Positions 45,847-54,958 of a stretch of DNA of 64,000 nucleotides are shown piece by piece. The stretch comes from an uncultured Porphyromonas sp. (GTDB taxonomy: Bacteria > Bacteroidota > Bacteroidia > Bacteroidales > Porphyromonadaceae), in contig NZ_CALIXW010000035.1 of assembly GCF_938046015.1 (NCBI RefSeq), positions 62,001-126,000 of the forward strand, given 5' to 3'. How positions within the stretch are numbered: the stretch's first letter is position 1; the number at the start of each line of letters is the position of its first letter. The position numbers were made by a program, and so were the translations under genes. The notes under the pieces were generated by a model that did no database searches, was not told the origin of the DNA, and saw only the letters and a list, made by a program, of their open reading frames with translations.

Positions 45847-45944
45847 ATTCCTTTTCTAGGACTAAGCTCTAAGTGTGCTCAGGAGGCGAGCTGGGTACCT
45901 TTGAGCTGGGGACTGAGCCAAGGGTACAGCCCAGGGGGAGTGGC

Positions 45945-46592
45945 CTAGGGCTTATGGAGCAGCTCCTCCAGTGGCGTGTCGCTCTTGGCGGGGTAGAGTG
46001 CGCCGTGCTCCTGACAGAGGTAGCTCAGCAGGAGTCCCAGCGTGGACTTCTGCTCGGGCAGCAGGGGCTGGGAGAGGAGCGAGGCCGCCAGATGCAGCTG
46101 GGGGAAGACCTTCTGCAGCTCGGCTCTACCGCGTGGGGTGATGGAGACGAGCACGCTGCGGCGATCCCGCTCGTCGGGCTGCTCGGTGGCAAGCCCCTTC
46201 TGTACGAGGCGGCGGATGATCTCTGAGCCCGAGGTTTTCTCTAGGGCGTTGAGGGTGTTCAGCTCCGTCTTCGTCAGGGGCTGGCCGCTGATGAGACTCA
46301 CGAGATAGGAGTATTCCTCCTCGCTCTGCAGCGTGTCGGAGGCTGCCAGAGCGCGCTTGGTGTAGCTCTTGGAGTAGCGCTGCAGCAGCGCCAGATGCCG
46401 TGCTATGTCGACCTCTAGGGGCATCGCTTGGCCGAGGCTCGGGCGCTGGGACTGCTCTGCCTTATGGTCCTCCAGCAGGCTCTGCACAAAGGTGATGAAG
46501 CTCGCCAGGTGCAGCTCCTCGGCCTCGGGGAAGGCGGCTTCGAAGAGCTCCACGTATTCGATGAGCTGGGTGAGGAGTCGCTTACTCTTCAT
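45945..46592 (-). CDS. MarR-family transcriptional regulator
   Basis: 215 residues. The C-terminal half is a winged helix: LTKTELNTLNALEKTSGSEIIRRLVQKGLATEQ (recognition helix region) and the wing PDERDRRSVLVSITPRGRAEL typical of MarR. The N-terminal half is long and helical, beyond the usual 140-residue size, with no recognised domain. It overlaps the preceding lipoprotein gene by 11 bp and is the last gene of the cysS operon, so it is expressed with that operon. Ligand and targets unknown. Confidence 0.85.
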   Translation of the reverse strand: MKSKRLLTQLIEYVELFEAAFPEAEELHLASFITFVQSLLEDHKAEQSQRPSLGQAMPLEVDIARHLALLQRYSKSYTKRALAASDTLQSEEEYSYLVSLISGQPLTKTELNTLNALEKTSGSEIIRRLVQKGLATEQPDERDRRSVLVSITPRGRAELQKVFPQLHLAASLLSQPLLPEQKSTLGLLLSYLCQEHGALYPAKSDTPLEELLHKP

Positions 46593-47190
46593 CGGCTATG
46601 GGGCGTGGCTTGGTTCGTCGGGGGCGGGGAATGGGCTGTGGGCTAGCAGCAAGGCTATCCGCACGCCTCAGGCTATCCTGCAGGATGAGGCTGTCGATGG
46701 GGGCGGGGCCACTCCAGCGCTTACGCAGCAGGCGTAGCTCTTCGAGTGCCCCCTCTTGCTGGGCAGAGTCGAGCTTGGGGCTGTGGCGGGCCCAGAGCAG
46801 GAGCAGGGCATAGCTGTGCTCATCGTGTAGGAGTGAGGCCGAGTCTAGGAGCTGGCGGCGGTAGCTAGCCAGCGTCAGCGGGATCAGTTCGCTCGGGATG
46901 TAGTCCAGACTACTGATGAGGGGCTGGCGTACCTTGCTGGGGGCTTGGCCTGCGATCAGCCCGCTGTAGTCGGCGATCCATAGCTCCAGCTCGGCGGCGC
47001 GCTCGGGTGTCCACTGCGGGCTCTTGTCCCAGTAGTGGGCTATGGCGTAGTCGAGGCGCGCCTGCGGGCTGATGATACGCTCGGGGATGATGAGGCCAGA
47101 GCGCGTGTCGGGCTGCAGCTGGGGGCGACAGCTCACCGCACTCAGCAGAAGGCCAAGGGCTAGGGAGAGGACGAGCTGCGCGCTAGTCAT
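46582..47190 (-). CDS. small lipoprotein with DUF5106-like N-terminal region
   Basis: 202 residues from the ATG at 47190; the longer frame upstream lies inside the glycosyltransferase gene and is rejected. Signal peptide MTSAQLVLSLALGLLLSAVSC with a lipobox-like AVSC, so probably an outer-membrane or periplasmic lipoprotein. The segment ARLDYAIAHYWDKSPQWTPERAAE resembles the DUF5106 region found near thioredoxin-like proteins in Bacteroidales, but no thioredoxin domain follows. It overlaps the glycosyltransferase by 8 bp and the marR-like gene by 11 bp. Function unknown. Confidence 0.75.
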   Translation of the reverse strand: MTSAQLVLSLALGLLLSAVSCRPQLQPDTRSGLIIPERIISPQARLDYAIAHYWDKSPQWTPERAAELELWIADYSGLIAGQAPSKVRQPLISSLDYIPSELIPLTLASYRRQLLDSASLLHDEHSYALLLLWARHSPKLDSAQQEGALEELRLLRKRWSGPAPIDSLILQDSLRRADSLAASPQPIPRPRRTKPRPIADEE

Positions 47191-48175
47191 AGAAGTTATC
47201 CTTGAAGGCTGTGAACTCGGGCTTGTGCTGGACGTACTTGCCCCACCAAGCGCGCAGGAAGCCCGAGCCGTAGCCCCAGAGCTGCACGAAGCAGGCGACG
47301 ACCGAGAGTGCGGCGACCTCTGCTCCGCCCCGCGTACGCTGCAGGGCATCGACGAACCATAGGAGCGCCAGAGCCACCAAGCCGCAGCGTCCCCAGCCGA
47401 AGGTAATCGCGAGGAGGGAGACGACCGTGAAGGCCGCGGGTAGCAGGTGCACCAGACGGGTGCTCCCTGGGTGACGCGTCTCGAGGTGGATACGTGCGAT
47501 GCCGGAGTTATGTACCTGGCGGAAGAACTTGCGGAAGTCCACGCGCCGCTTGTGATAGACCCAGGCCCCAGGGATGAGGATCGTTCGTGCCCCAGCCTCG
47601 AGGAGGCGGAGGCTGAAGTCTATATCCTCACCGAAGCGCATCCGCTCATCGAAGCCGCCCAGTGCCAGATAGCGCTCGCGGCGGCAGCCGAGGTTGAAGC
47701 TGCGGGGCTTGAACTGCTCCATCGCCCCAGCGCTTCCCCCGCGTATGCCGCCCGTTGTAAGGGGTGAAGTCATCGCGTAGTTGATGGCCTGCTGCACGGG
47801 TGTGAAGTCGGGTGAGGCAGCGTCGGGCCCGCCGAAGGCCTCCACCGTGGGATCCTGCAGCGCGGCGTCGACAGCCGCGAGGTAGCCCTCAGGCAGGACG
47901 ACGTCCGAGTCGAGGATGAGGACGTACTCCCCGCTCGCCTCGGCCACGCCGAGGTTACGCGCCCGAGAGGGGCCGCCGTTGGGCACGACGAGGTAGACGA
48001 GGCTAGGCAGCTGCTGTCGGTAGCGCGCTACGACCTCCTCGCTGCTGCGTGTCGATCCGTCCTCCACGATGACGACCTCGTAGGTGTAGTCGCCTCTGAG
48101 CCGCACGATGCTCCCGAGGAGCTCCTCGAGCTCCTCAGGGCGGTTGTAGACGGGGATGACGAAGCTGTAGCGCAT
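47183..48175 (-). CDS. membrane-associated family 2 glycosyltransferase
   Basis: About 330 residues from the ATG at 48175, which avoids overlap with cysS; a start at 48190 would overlap it by 13 bp. GT2 features: MRYSFVIPVYNRPEELEELLGSI, EVVIVEDGS, GGPSRARNLG, the DxD-like LILDSDVVLP, and the acceptor-side GGFDERMRFGEDIDFSLRL. The C-terminal third has hydrophobic segments (about 240-300). It probably acts in surface polysaccharide or glycolipid synthesis; sugar and acceptor are unknown. It overlaps the following lipoprotein gene by 8 bp. Confidence 0.9.
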   Translation of the reverse strand: MRYSFVIPVYNRPEELEELLGSIVRLRGDYTYEVVIVEDGSTRSSEEVVARYRQQLPSLVYLVVPNGGPSRARNLGVAEASGEYVLILDSDVVLPEGYLAAVDAALQDPTVEAFGGPDAASPDFTPVQQAINYAMTSPLTTGGIRGGSAGAMEQFKPRSFNLGCRRERYLALGGFDERMRFGEDIDFSLRLLEAGARTILIPGAWVYHKRRVDFRKFFRQVHNSGIARIHLETRHPGSTRLVHLLPAAFTVVSLLAITFGWGRCGLVALALLWFVDALQRTRGGAEVAALSVVACFVQLWGYGSGFLRAWWGKYVQHKPEFTAFKDNFYD

Positions 48176-48177
48176 GG

Positions 48178-49650
48178 CTAGAGTGCCCACTCGGTCCCCT
48201 CCTTGGTATCCTTGATGGTGAAGCCGAGGGCCGTCAGCTCGTCGCGTATGCGGTCGGAGGTCGTCCAGTCCTTGCGGCTCTTGGCGTCCTGACGCAGGCT
48301 CAGCAGGAGGTCCACGGCGCCGCTGAAGGCTTCGTGCGCTGCCCCATCGCCCTGGCGCTCATCCACCAGCCCGAGCAGCTCGGTGAGGTAGAGGCGGTAG
48401 GTGCTGCTCAGCTCCTCAATCTCGGCTGCTGTGATGGTGGCCTGATGGTTGTGCACGGCATTGATGACACGTGCGGCGTCGAAGAGCTCGGCGATGACCA
48501 TAGGCGTATTGAGGTCGTCACAGAGCGCCTCGTGGCAGCGCTGGGCAAGGCCCGTGATGTCGACCGTGCTCGTGGCGCTGGCCTTGAGTCCGTCGATGAG
48601 GGCGGCGGCATCCAGCAGGCGGCTCAGGCCCTTCTGCGCGGCCTGCAGGGCCTCATTGCTAAAGTCCACCGTCCCGCGGTAGTGCGCGCTGAGGATGAAG
48701 AAGCGTATCGTCATCGGGCTGTAGGCCTGTACCAGCTTGGGGTGCTCGCCCGTGAAGAACTGCTCTAGGGTGATGAAGTTGCCCAGGGACTTGCCCATCT
48801 TCTGCCCCTCGATGGTGATCATATTATTGTGCATCCAGTAGCGCACCAGTTCGTGCCCCCCCTGGGAGGCCTTGGCCTGAGCGATCTCGCACTCGTGGTG
48901 CGGGAAGACGAGGTCCATACCTCCGCCGTGGATGTCGAAGTGCTCCCCGAGGTACTTACGTCCCATGGCCGTGCACTCGGCATGCCAGCCTGGGAAGCCT
49001 TCGCCCCAAGGGCTGGGCCAGCGCATGATGTGCTCGGGCTGGGCCTTCTTCCACAGGGCGAAGTCCAGTGGGTTGCGCTTCTCGTCCTGCCCGTCGAGGC
49101 TACGCGTATTGGAGAGCATATCCTCGATACGTCGCCCGCTGAGCTCACCATAGCCGTAGACCTGGTCGTACTTGGTGACGTCGAAGTAGACCGAGCCCTC
49201 GCTGACGTAGGCGAAGCCCGCATCGAGGATCTGCTGCGTCAGGGCGATCTGCTCGAGGATGTGCCCCGAGGCCTGCGGCTCGATGCTGGGGGGCAAGACG
49301 CCGAGCTGGGCCATCGCCTCGTGGTAGCGCGTGAGGTAGTACTGCACGACCTCCATGGGCTCGAGCTGCTCGAGCCGTGCCTTCTTGGCGATCTTGTCCT
49401 CGCCCGAATCGGCATCATGCTCCAGATGACCCACGTCAGTGATGTTGCGCACGTAGCGCACCTTATAGCCGAGGTGGCGGAGGAAGCGGAAGAGGATGTC
49501 GAAGGTGATGGCGGGGCGGGCGTGTCCTAGGTGGGCATCGCCGTAGACCGTAGGCCCGCAGACGTACAGCCCGACGTGGGGCTCAGCCAGGGGGACGAAC
49601 TGCTCCCGACGGCGCGTCAAGCTATTATATATGTGCAGTGGGTGCTCCAT
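48178..49650 (-). CDS. cysS: cysteinyl-tRNA synthetase
   Basis: Class I synthetase, 490 residues from the ATG at 49650. The frame continues to 49689, but that start lies upstream of the predicted transcript start (near 49680), so it is rejected. Seen: CGPTVYGDAHLGHARP (zinc Cys and HIGH-type HLGH), GWHAECTAM and HHECEIAQ (zinc ligands), and KMGKSLGNF, a KMSKS-loop variant with Gly in place of the first Ser. First gene of cysS-glycosyltransferase-lipoprotein-marR. Confidence 0.97.
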   Translation of the reverse strand: MEHPLHIYNSLTRRREQFVPLAEPHVGLYVCGPTVYGDAHLGHARPAITFDILFRFLRHLGYKVRYVRNITDVGHLEHDADSGEDKIAKKARLEQLEPMEVVQYYLTRYHEAMAQLGVLPPSIEPQASGHILEQIALTQQILDAGFAYVSEGSVYFDVTKYDQVYGYGELSGRRIEDMLSNTRSLDGQDEKRNPLDFALWKKAQPEHIMRWPSPWGEGFPGWHAECTAMGRKYLGEHFDIHGGGMDLVFPHHECEIAQAKASQGGHELVRYWMHNNMITIEGQKMGKSLGNFITLEQFFTGEHPKLVQAYSPMTIRFFILSAHYRGTVDFSNEALQAAQKGLSRLLDAAALIDGLKASATSTVDITGLAQRCHEALCDDLNTPMVIAELFDAARVINAVHNHQATITAAEIEELSSTYRLYLTELLGLVDERQGDGAAHEAFSGAVDLLLSLRQDAKSRKDWTTSDRIRDELTALGFTIKDTKEGTEWAL

Positions 49651-49686
49651 AATGCGAGTGGGTGATGTTCTTGATTGTTCTTCCTG

Positions 49687-49694
49687 CAAAGATA
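49687..49694 (-). promoter_or_regulatory. -7 element of the cysS operon
   Basis: Minus-strand TATCTTTG matches TAnnTTTG and gives a leader of about 30 nt to the ATG at 49650. Confidence 0.65.
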
Positions 49695-49863
49695 CGACAA
49701 GTCCCCGCCTTAGCCCGCACCCCCTCCGCTAGACGTACCGCAGTGCCTTGCCTCCTATGGAATGAGCCGTGGGGCAAGTAGCCTCCTAGAGCTGTAGGGA
49801 GCATACCCTCCGCTCCGCTTAGTCTAAAGGCAGCGTGTCGTGCCTCTAATGGGGGAGGCCTCC

Positions 49864-49945
49864 TGAGGGATATCAGTCAAGGCGCTGAGTGCCGTCTGTC
49901 AAGCGGCTGAGGGACGCCAGTCACGGCGCTGAGGGATATCCCTCG
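49864..49945 (-). repeat. 22-bp-period palindromic array I (4 units)
   Basis: Units at 49864, 49886, 49908 and 49930, all 22 bp apart: TGAGGGATATCAGTCA, TGAGTGCCGTCTGTCA, TGAGGGACGCCAGTCA, TGAGGGATATCCCTCG. Centres TA-CG-CG-TA. Read on the minus strand the near-perfect palindrome comes first. It lies in the 542-bp divergent gap 49651-50192 between cysS and ftsK; apart from the two promoters no other element is recognised there. Confidence 0.94.
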
Positions 49946-50116
49946 TGGCGCTCGGGCTGGGGACTCGCCTCGCTGGGGGCTTGAGCCCCCTTCGGGAGTC
50001 CTTAGGGCGGCGGCGCTCTAGGCTGGGTAAGGCGAGGACTCTGAAGGGGCTGGAGCTAGGCTGCTGGACGGCTTGGGCTGGCGGCGCACTTGGGCGGGGA
50101 GCGAGGGGAGGAGCCG

Positions 50117-50148
50117 TTTGAGCAAGTGCCGCCGTTTGAGTATTTTTG
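50117..50148 (+). promoter_or_regulatory. promoter of the ftsK operon
   Basis: TTTG (50117-50120), a 20-bp spacer, then TATTTTTG (50141-50148). The predicted start near 50155 gives a leader of about 38 nt. Confidence 0.7.
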
Positions 50149-50192
50149 CAGGATAAAGAAGCATGGGGGTTAGCCCCCAGTAGATCCACACA

Positions 50193-52748
50193 ATGGCGAA
50201 ACAACCCCAGACAAAGCAAGCACAACGATCATCGCAGGCCAAGCGTACGTCCTCGACGGGCGCTCAGGGCTCGCTGGCAGCAGGCCTCATGCAGTGGCTG
50301 CGTGGGCTCTTCTCTAAGAATAGAGATAACAACCGCATGGCGGTCGTCCTGGCGCTTAGCTTCCTCCTCCTCCTGGCCTTCTGCCTCTGCTCCGTCCTGG
50401 GCTTCCTCTTCTCGGGGGGCGCAGACCAGAGTCTGCTCGATCCGAGCCTGACGCCGCAGCAGCTGCAGGAGCTGGGGCTCGAGGTGCGCAATCCCTTTGG
50501 CCTCCTCGGGGCACGCATGGGGAACTACCTCTTCAACGAGCTCTTCGGCTTCGGCACCTTTGCCCTCTTCGCCTTTGGCTTCCAGACGGCGCTCTATGTC
50601 GTCTTTGACCGCCATTCGCGCCTGATCCGTGCGCTGGCTCGCTTCCTCTTCTGGGGCTTCCTCACCTTGTGGAGCGCGATCGCTCTGACAGGCCTGCAGC
50701 AGCTCTGGCCCTCGGATACCTTCCTTGTCTTCGGCGGAGCCTGGGGCGCACATTACTACCAGCAGCTCGCGCTGCACCTGGGGACTTCGGGGCTCCTCTT
50801 GCTGCTCCTGGGGACGGTCATCATCGTGAGTATCCTCTGCTCCGACCGTATCCTCAAGGCCGTGCAGCATCCGCCGATCAAGGCGCCCGAGCTTCGTCTC
50901 CGCCGTCCGAGCCTCTGGGAGCGCTGGACGCGTCGGCCTGGGGAAGTCGACCCCGAGGCTGATGAGACCGCCAGCCCTGCAGCCGAGGAGCGCACCGAGC
51001 TAGCCGCCGATGAGCTCTACGAGGAGGAGCTGCCCTACACGCCGATGATGGAGCAGGCACACGAGGCACCCTTGCGTGCCGAGGCCGAGCACGACAGCTA
51101 TAGCTCCTACAGGACGTCTGAGCCCGTCTTCGGCGCCGAGCCTACGGCGGACCTCGATCCCAGTGGGGGGATGATCGTCGAGCAGGCGCCTGCCGATGAC
51201 CTTGTGGAGGAGGAGCTGCCTGAGCGCGCTTCGCTTGCCCCCGGCATACAGCTGGCGCACTATCAGAAGCCCTCGATCGAGCTGCTGCGCGACTACGAGC
51301 AGAGTGCCACGGGCATAGACATGGACGAGATCGAGCACAACAAGCAGCGGATCATCGACACGCTGGCGAGCTTCAAGATGCCCGTCACGCCCTGCAAGGC
51401 GACCGTCGGGCCGACGGTGACGCTCTACGAGGTCATCCCCGACTCGGGGATCAAGGTCTCGCGCATCAAGGCTATGGACGACGATATCGCCATGGGACTC
51501 AAGAGCGAGGGCGTGCGTATCATCGCTCCTATGCCTGGCCAGGGGACGATCGGTATCGAGGTGCCTAACTCCAATCCGCAGACCGTCTCGATGCGTAGCA
51601 TCCTCGCCTCGCGCAAGTACCGCGAGCAGCAGGAGCGCATGGAGCTCCCCGTAGGTATAGGGAAGACGATCACCAATGAGCCCTTTATCTTCGACCTAGT
51701 GAAGATGCCCCACCTGCTGATCGCGGGGGCGACGGGGCAGGGGAAGAGCGTCGGCCTGAACGCCCTGATCACCTCGCTGCTCTACAGCAAGCGCCCCGAG
51801 GAGCTCAAGTTCGTCATGGTGGACCCCAAGATGCTGGAGTTCTCCATCTACGAGGAGATCGAGCACCAGTTCCTAGCCAAGCTGCCCGACTCGGACAAGG
51901 CGATCATCACCGACATGAGTAGGGTGGTGGCTACGCTCAATTCGCTCTGCGTCGAGATGGACAACCGCTACCGCAAGCTCCAGACGGCAGGCCGCGCCGT
52001 GCGCAATATCAAGGAGTACAACGAGCAGGTACGCTCGGGCGAGCTTCGCCGCCTTGATGGGCACGAGCTGATGCCCTACATCGTGCTCATCGTGGACGAG
52101 TTCGCCGACCTGATGATGACCGTCGGCAAGGAGGTGGAGCAGCCCATCGCCCGCCTGGCACAGAAGGCGCGCGCCGCAGGCATCCACATGGTCATCGCCA
52201 CGCAGCGCCCTTCGACCGATGTCATCACCGGGCTCATCAAGGCGAACTTCCCAGCGCGTATTGCCTTCAAGGTATTCTCCATGGTCGACTCCCGCACCGT
52301 GCTTGACTCGCCGGGAGCCAATCAGCTGATCGGCCGCGGGGATATGCTTTTCTATCAGGGCAAGGATATGATACGCGTGCAGTGTGCCTTCATGGACACG
52401 CCCGAGACGGAGCTCATCGTCGAGCACATCGCCTCGCAGGAAAGCCTCGGATATGCCTATGAGCTCCCCGAGTACGTTCCTGAGGGAGGGGATGGAGCTA
52501 AGGATAAGGGATTCAGTCCGCAGGAGAAGGATAGCCTCTTCGACGAGGTGGCACTCCTGGTGGTGCAGATGCAGGTAGGCTCGACCTCCTACATACAGCG
52601 TAAGTTCAACATCGGCTACAACCGCGCAGGGCGCCTGATGGACCAGCTCGAGGGAGCAGGCATCGTCGGCCCGCAGGAGGGGAGTAAGCCGCGTGAGGTA
52701 TATATTAAGGATCAGGCCAGCCTACAGCAGCTACTCGACAGGATGTAG
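50193..52748 (+). CDS. ftsK: FtsK/SpoIIIE-type DNA translocase
   Basis: Septal DNA pump that clears the chromosome terminus and activates dif recombination. 851 residues. Four predicted membrane segments lie in residues 50-225, an acidic linker in about 245-355, then the RecA-like motor with Walker A AGATGQGKS (about 511-519), VMVDPKMLEFSIYE, YIVLIVDEFADLMM (Walker B) and IHMVIATQRPSTDVITG, and a C-terminal gamma winged helix (about 785-851, TSYIQRKFNIGYNRAGRLMDQLE) that would read polar KOPS-like sequences. First gene of a plus-strand series through the second tricorn-like gene. Confidence 0.97.
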   Translation: MAKQPQTKQAQRSSQAKRTSSTGAQGSLAAGLMQWLRGLFSKNRDNNRMAVVLALSFLLLLAFCLCSVLGFLFSGGADQSLLDPSLTPQQLQELGLEVRNPFGLLGARMGNYLFNELFGFGTFALFAFGFQTALYVVFDRHSRLIRALARFLFWGFLTLWSAIALTGLQQLWPSDTFLVFGGAWGAHYYQQLALHLGTSGLLLLLLGTVIIVSILCSDRILKAVQHPPIKAPELRLRRPSLWERWTRRPGEVDPEADETASPAAEERTELAADELYEEELPYTPMMEQAHEAPLRAEAEHDSYSSYRTSEPVFGAEPTADLDPSGGMIVEQAPADDLVEEELPERASLAPGIQLAHYQKPSIELLRDYEQSATGIDMDEIEHNKQRIIDTLASFKMPVTPCKATVGPTVTLYEVIPDSGIKVSRIKAMDDDIAMGLKSEGVRIIAPMPGQGTIGIEVPNSNPQTVSMRSILASRKYREQQERMELPVGIGKTITNEPFIFDLVKMPHLLIAGATGQGKSVGLNALITSLLYSKRPEELKFVMVDPKMLEFSIYEEIEHQFLAKLPDSDKAIITDMSRVVATLNSLCVEMDNRYRKLQTAGRAVRNIKEYNEQVRSGELRRLDGHELMPYIVLIVDEFADLMMTVGKEVEQPIARLAQKARAAGIHMVIATQRPSTDVITGLIKANFPARIAFKVFSMVDSRTVLDSPGANQLIGRGDMLFYQGKDMIRVQCAFMDTPETELIVEHIASQESLGYAYELPEYVPEGGDGAKDKGFSPQEKDSLFDEVALLVVQMQVGSTSYIQRKFNIGYNRAGRLMDQLEGAGIVGPQEGSKPREVYIKDQASLQQLLDRM

Positions 52749-52783
52749 CCTAGGGCGTGCCTGCTGACTCTAGAGATCAAGAT

Positions 52784-53416
52784 ATGAAGCAAGTGATATA
52801 CGGAGCACTGCTCCTCATCCTCGGGCTCCTGCCCGCCTCGGCGCAGCAGTCTCGAGAGCTGACGCAGCTGCTCGAGCGCGCCGAGACGAGCCTCTACGGC
52901 TCGGGTATGGCGCAGGTGGAGTTCGTGACACGACTCCAGGACCGTGCGGGCAAGCCGCAGGGCACTACCAAGGGGCGCATGTACCTACAGGGGGATGCCT
53001 TCCGTCTCGAGTATGGCAGCATCACTGCTGTCTACAGCTCGGGGACGCTGAGCTACTATGACAAGGCCGAGGAGACACTGACCCATTCGCGCCCCACGGA
53101 GGAGGAGCTGCTGCAGCTCAACCCGCTGCGCTTCCTCCGCTCGCGTGCTCAGGGCTTCACCAGCAGCCAGCTCCCAGCCCCCGCAGGGACGACCCTCGTG
53201 CGCTTCGTGCCCCAGGGTAAGAGTAATATACGGAGTGTGGAGGCGAGCTTCCAGACCAAGAGCGGCAGCCCTACGCGTCTCGTCTTCGTGGCGCGCGATG
53301 GGAGTCGCCTGACGGCCGAGCTCGGGGCGCCCAGCCACCGCAGTGCGGCCGCGGCCTCCTTCTATGTGCTCAGTGAGCGTAGCTATCCCGGCTGCGAGGT
53401 TATCGACCTACGCTAG
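52784..53416 (+). CDS. LolA-like periplasmic outer-membrane lipoprotein carrier
   Basis: 210 residues from the ATG at 52784; the GTG-type start at 52757 would add residues before the signal peptide. Signal peptide MKQVIYGALLLILGLLPASAQQ, then a LolA-type half barrel: MAQVEFVTRLQDRAGKPQGTTKGRMYLQGDAFRLEYGSITAVYSSGTLSYYDKAEETLT (described across its strands). LolA shuttles lipoproteins through the periplasm. A LolA-like gene after ftsK is a recurrent arrangement in Bacteroidetes. It starts 35 bp after the ftsK stop. Confidence 0.85.
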   Translation: MKQVIYGALLLILGLLPASAQQSRELTQLLERAETSLYGSGMAQVEFVTRLQDRAGKPQGTTKGRMYLQGDAFRLEYGSITAVYSSGTLSYYDKAEETLTHSRPTEEELLQLNPLRFLRSRAQGFTSSQLPAPAGTTLVRFVPQGKSNIRSVEASFQTKSGSPTRLVFVARDGSRLTAELGAPSHRSAAAASFYVLSERSYPGCEVIDLR

Positions 53417-53452
53417 CGGACCAGTCCCTTATCCTTCCCTTACAGTGCATCT

Positions 53453-54199
53453 ATGCAATCCAAAGTCCTAGCCAACATCGGTGAGTACACGCAGCTCATG
53501 GGGCGCACCTTCGCCCTGCCGCTACGCTGGCACATGTTCCATCGCTCCGTCGTGCGGGAGATCTACAGCCTCGGAGTGGGCTCGATATGGATCGTCTTCA
53601 TCATCTCCTTCTTTATAGGGGCGGTGATCACCATCCAGCTGTCGATCAATATGACCAGCCCGCTCATCCCGCGCTTCACCATAGGCTACTCGGCGCGTGA
53701 GATCATGATCCTAGAGTTCTCCTCGACGGTGATGTGCCTCATCCTCTCGGGGAAGGTGGGCTCCAGCATCGCCTCCGAGCTGGGGACGATGCGCGTCACT
53801 GAGCAGATCGACGCCATGGAGATCATGGGGGTCAACTCGGCCAATTTCCTCATCCTGCCCAAGATCGTCGGCTTCATGAGCTTCATCCCGGTGCTCTCCG
53901 TCTTCTCTATGATCACGGGCATCTATGGGGGCTACATCGCCTGCGACCTGGCCAACGGGCTGACACACCAGGACTATGTCTACGGGCTGCAGCTCTTCTT
54001 CACCCCTGCCTACGTAGGCCACTCCATCATCAAGAGCCTGGTCTACGCCTTCATCATCTCCTCGGTAGCCTCCTACTACGGCTACTGCGTCAAGGGTGGC
54101 GCCCTGCAGGTGGGCTCGTCCAGTACCCGTGCCGTCGTCAATAGCAGCGTGCTCATCCTCTTCTTCGACGTGCTGCTCACCAACCTCATGCTTACCTAG
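53453..54199 (+). CDS. mlaE: MlaE-family ABC transporter permease
   Basis: 248 residues with five or more membrane helices and the MlaE hallmarks: an N-terminal amphipathic helix, VISFFIGAVITIQL-like segment, GKVGSSIASELGTMRVTEQIDAMEIMGVNSANFLILPKI (family core, in parts) and the C-terminal CVKGGALQVGSSSTRAVVNSSVLILFFD. It is the inner-membrane permease of a phospholipid-trafficking system. mlaF follows 4 bp later. No MlaD substrate-binding gene is next to it. Confidence 0.94.
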   Translation: MQSKVLANIGEYTQLMGRTFALPLRWHMFHRSVVREIYSLGVGSIWIVFIISFFIGAVITIQLSINMTSPLIPRFTIGYSAREIMILEFSSTVMCLILSGKVGSSIASELGTMRVTEQIDAMEIMGVNSANFLILPKIVGFMSFIPVLSVFSMITGIYGGYIACDLANGLTHQDYVYGLQLFFTPAYVGHSIIKSLVYAFIISSVASYYGYCVKGGALQVGSSSTRAVVNSSVLILFFDVLLTNLMLT

Positions 54200-54203
54200 C
54201 GCT

Positions 54204-54935
54204 ATGATCCAAGTAAAGTCTCTCTACAAGCGCTTCGGCGATAAGGAGGTGCTCAAAGGTATTGATGCCACCTTCGAGGCCGGTAAGACCAACCTCGTCA
54301 TCGGGCGTAGCGGGGCGGGGAAGTCCGTCTTCGTGAAGTGCATGATCGGCCTCATCACACCCGACGTAGGGGAGGTGCTCTACGACGGCCGCGACCTGGT
54401 GGGCATGGACAAGCCTAGCCTGCTGGGGCTACGCCGCGAGATGGGGATGCTCTTCCAGGGCTCGGCACTCTTCGACAGCATGACGGTGGTGGAGAATGTG
54501 CTCTTCCCTATGGAGATGTTCTCCCGCGAGAGCTATGACCGCCGCTACCACCGAGCTATGGAGCTGCTGGAGCGCGTCGGGCTGGCAGAGGCAGCCAATA
54601 AGTACCCTGCCGAGATCAGCGGCGGGATGATGAAGCGCACGGCCATCGCCCGCGCCATCGCCCTGAATCCCCGCTACCTCTTCTGCGACGAGCCGAACTC
54701 TGGCCTTGACCCTAAGACCTCCATGGTGATCGACCAGCTCATCTACGAGATCACCCGCGAGTACGGCATCACCACCATCGTCAACACCCATGACATGAAC
54801 TCGGTGCACTCCATCGGGGACAAGATCATCTACATCCATAACGGCCTCAAGGAGTGGGAGGGTAGTAGCGCCACCATCGACTCCCCCGACACGCCCGAGT
54901 CCGTCACCCTCTTCGTCAACGCGGGCCGTCTCTAG
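54204..54935 (+). CDS. mlaF: MlaF-family ABC transporter ATPase
   Basis: 243 residues from the ATG at 54204; the frame runs upstream antisense-free into mlaE but that region is the mlaE gene. Walker A GRSGAGKSVF, Q-loop MLFQGSALFDSMTVVENV, signature ISGGMMKRTAIARA, Walker B YLFCDEPNSGLDP, and H-switch NTHDMNS. It powers MlaE-dependent lipid transport between the membranes. Tight 4-bp spacing to mlaE supports one complex. Confidence 0.95.
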   Translation: MIQVKSLYKRFGDKEVLKGIDATFEAGKTNLVIGRSGAGKSVFVKCMIGLITPDVGEVLYDGRDLVGMDKPSLLGLRREMGMLFQGSALFDSMTVVENVLFPMEMFSRESYDRRYHRAMELLERVGLAEAANKYPAEISGGMMKRTAIARAIALNPRYLFCDEPNSGLDPKTSMVIDQLIYEITREYGITTIVNTHDMNSVHSIGDKIIYIHNGLKEWEGSSATIDSPDTPESVTLFVNAGRL

Positions 54936-54958
54936 CCTGCGCTCTCCCTAGCAAATCT

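Noticed and set aside
49651..49689. Longer CysS N-terminus starting at 49689
   Set aside because: That codon lies at or upstream of the predicted transcript start; the family N-terminus begins at 49650.
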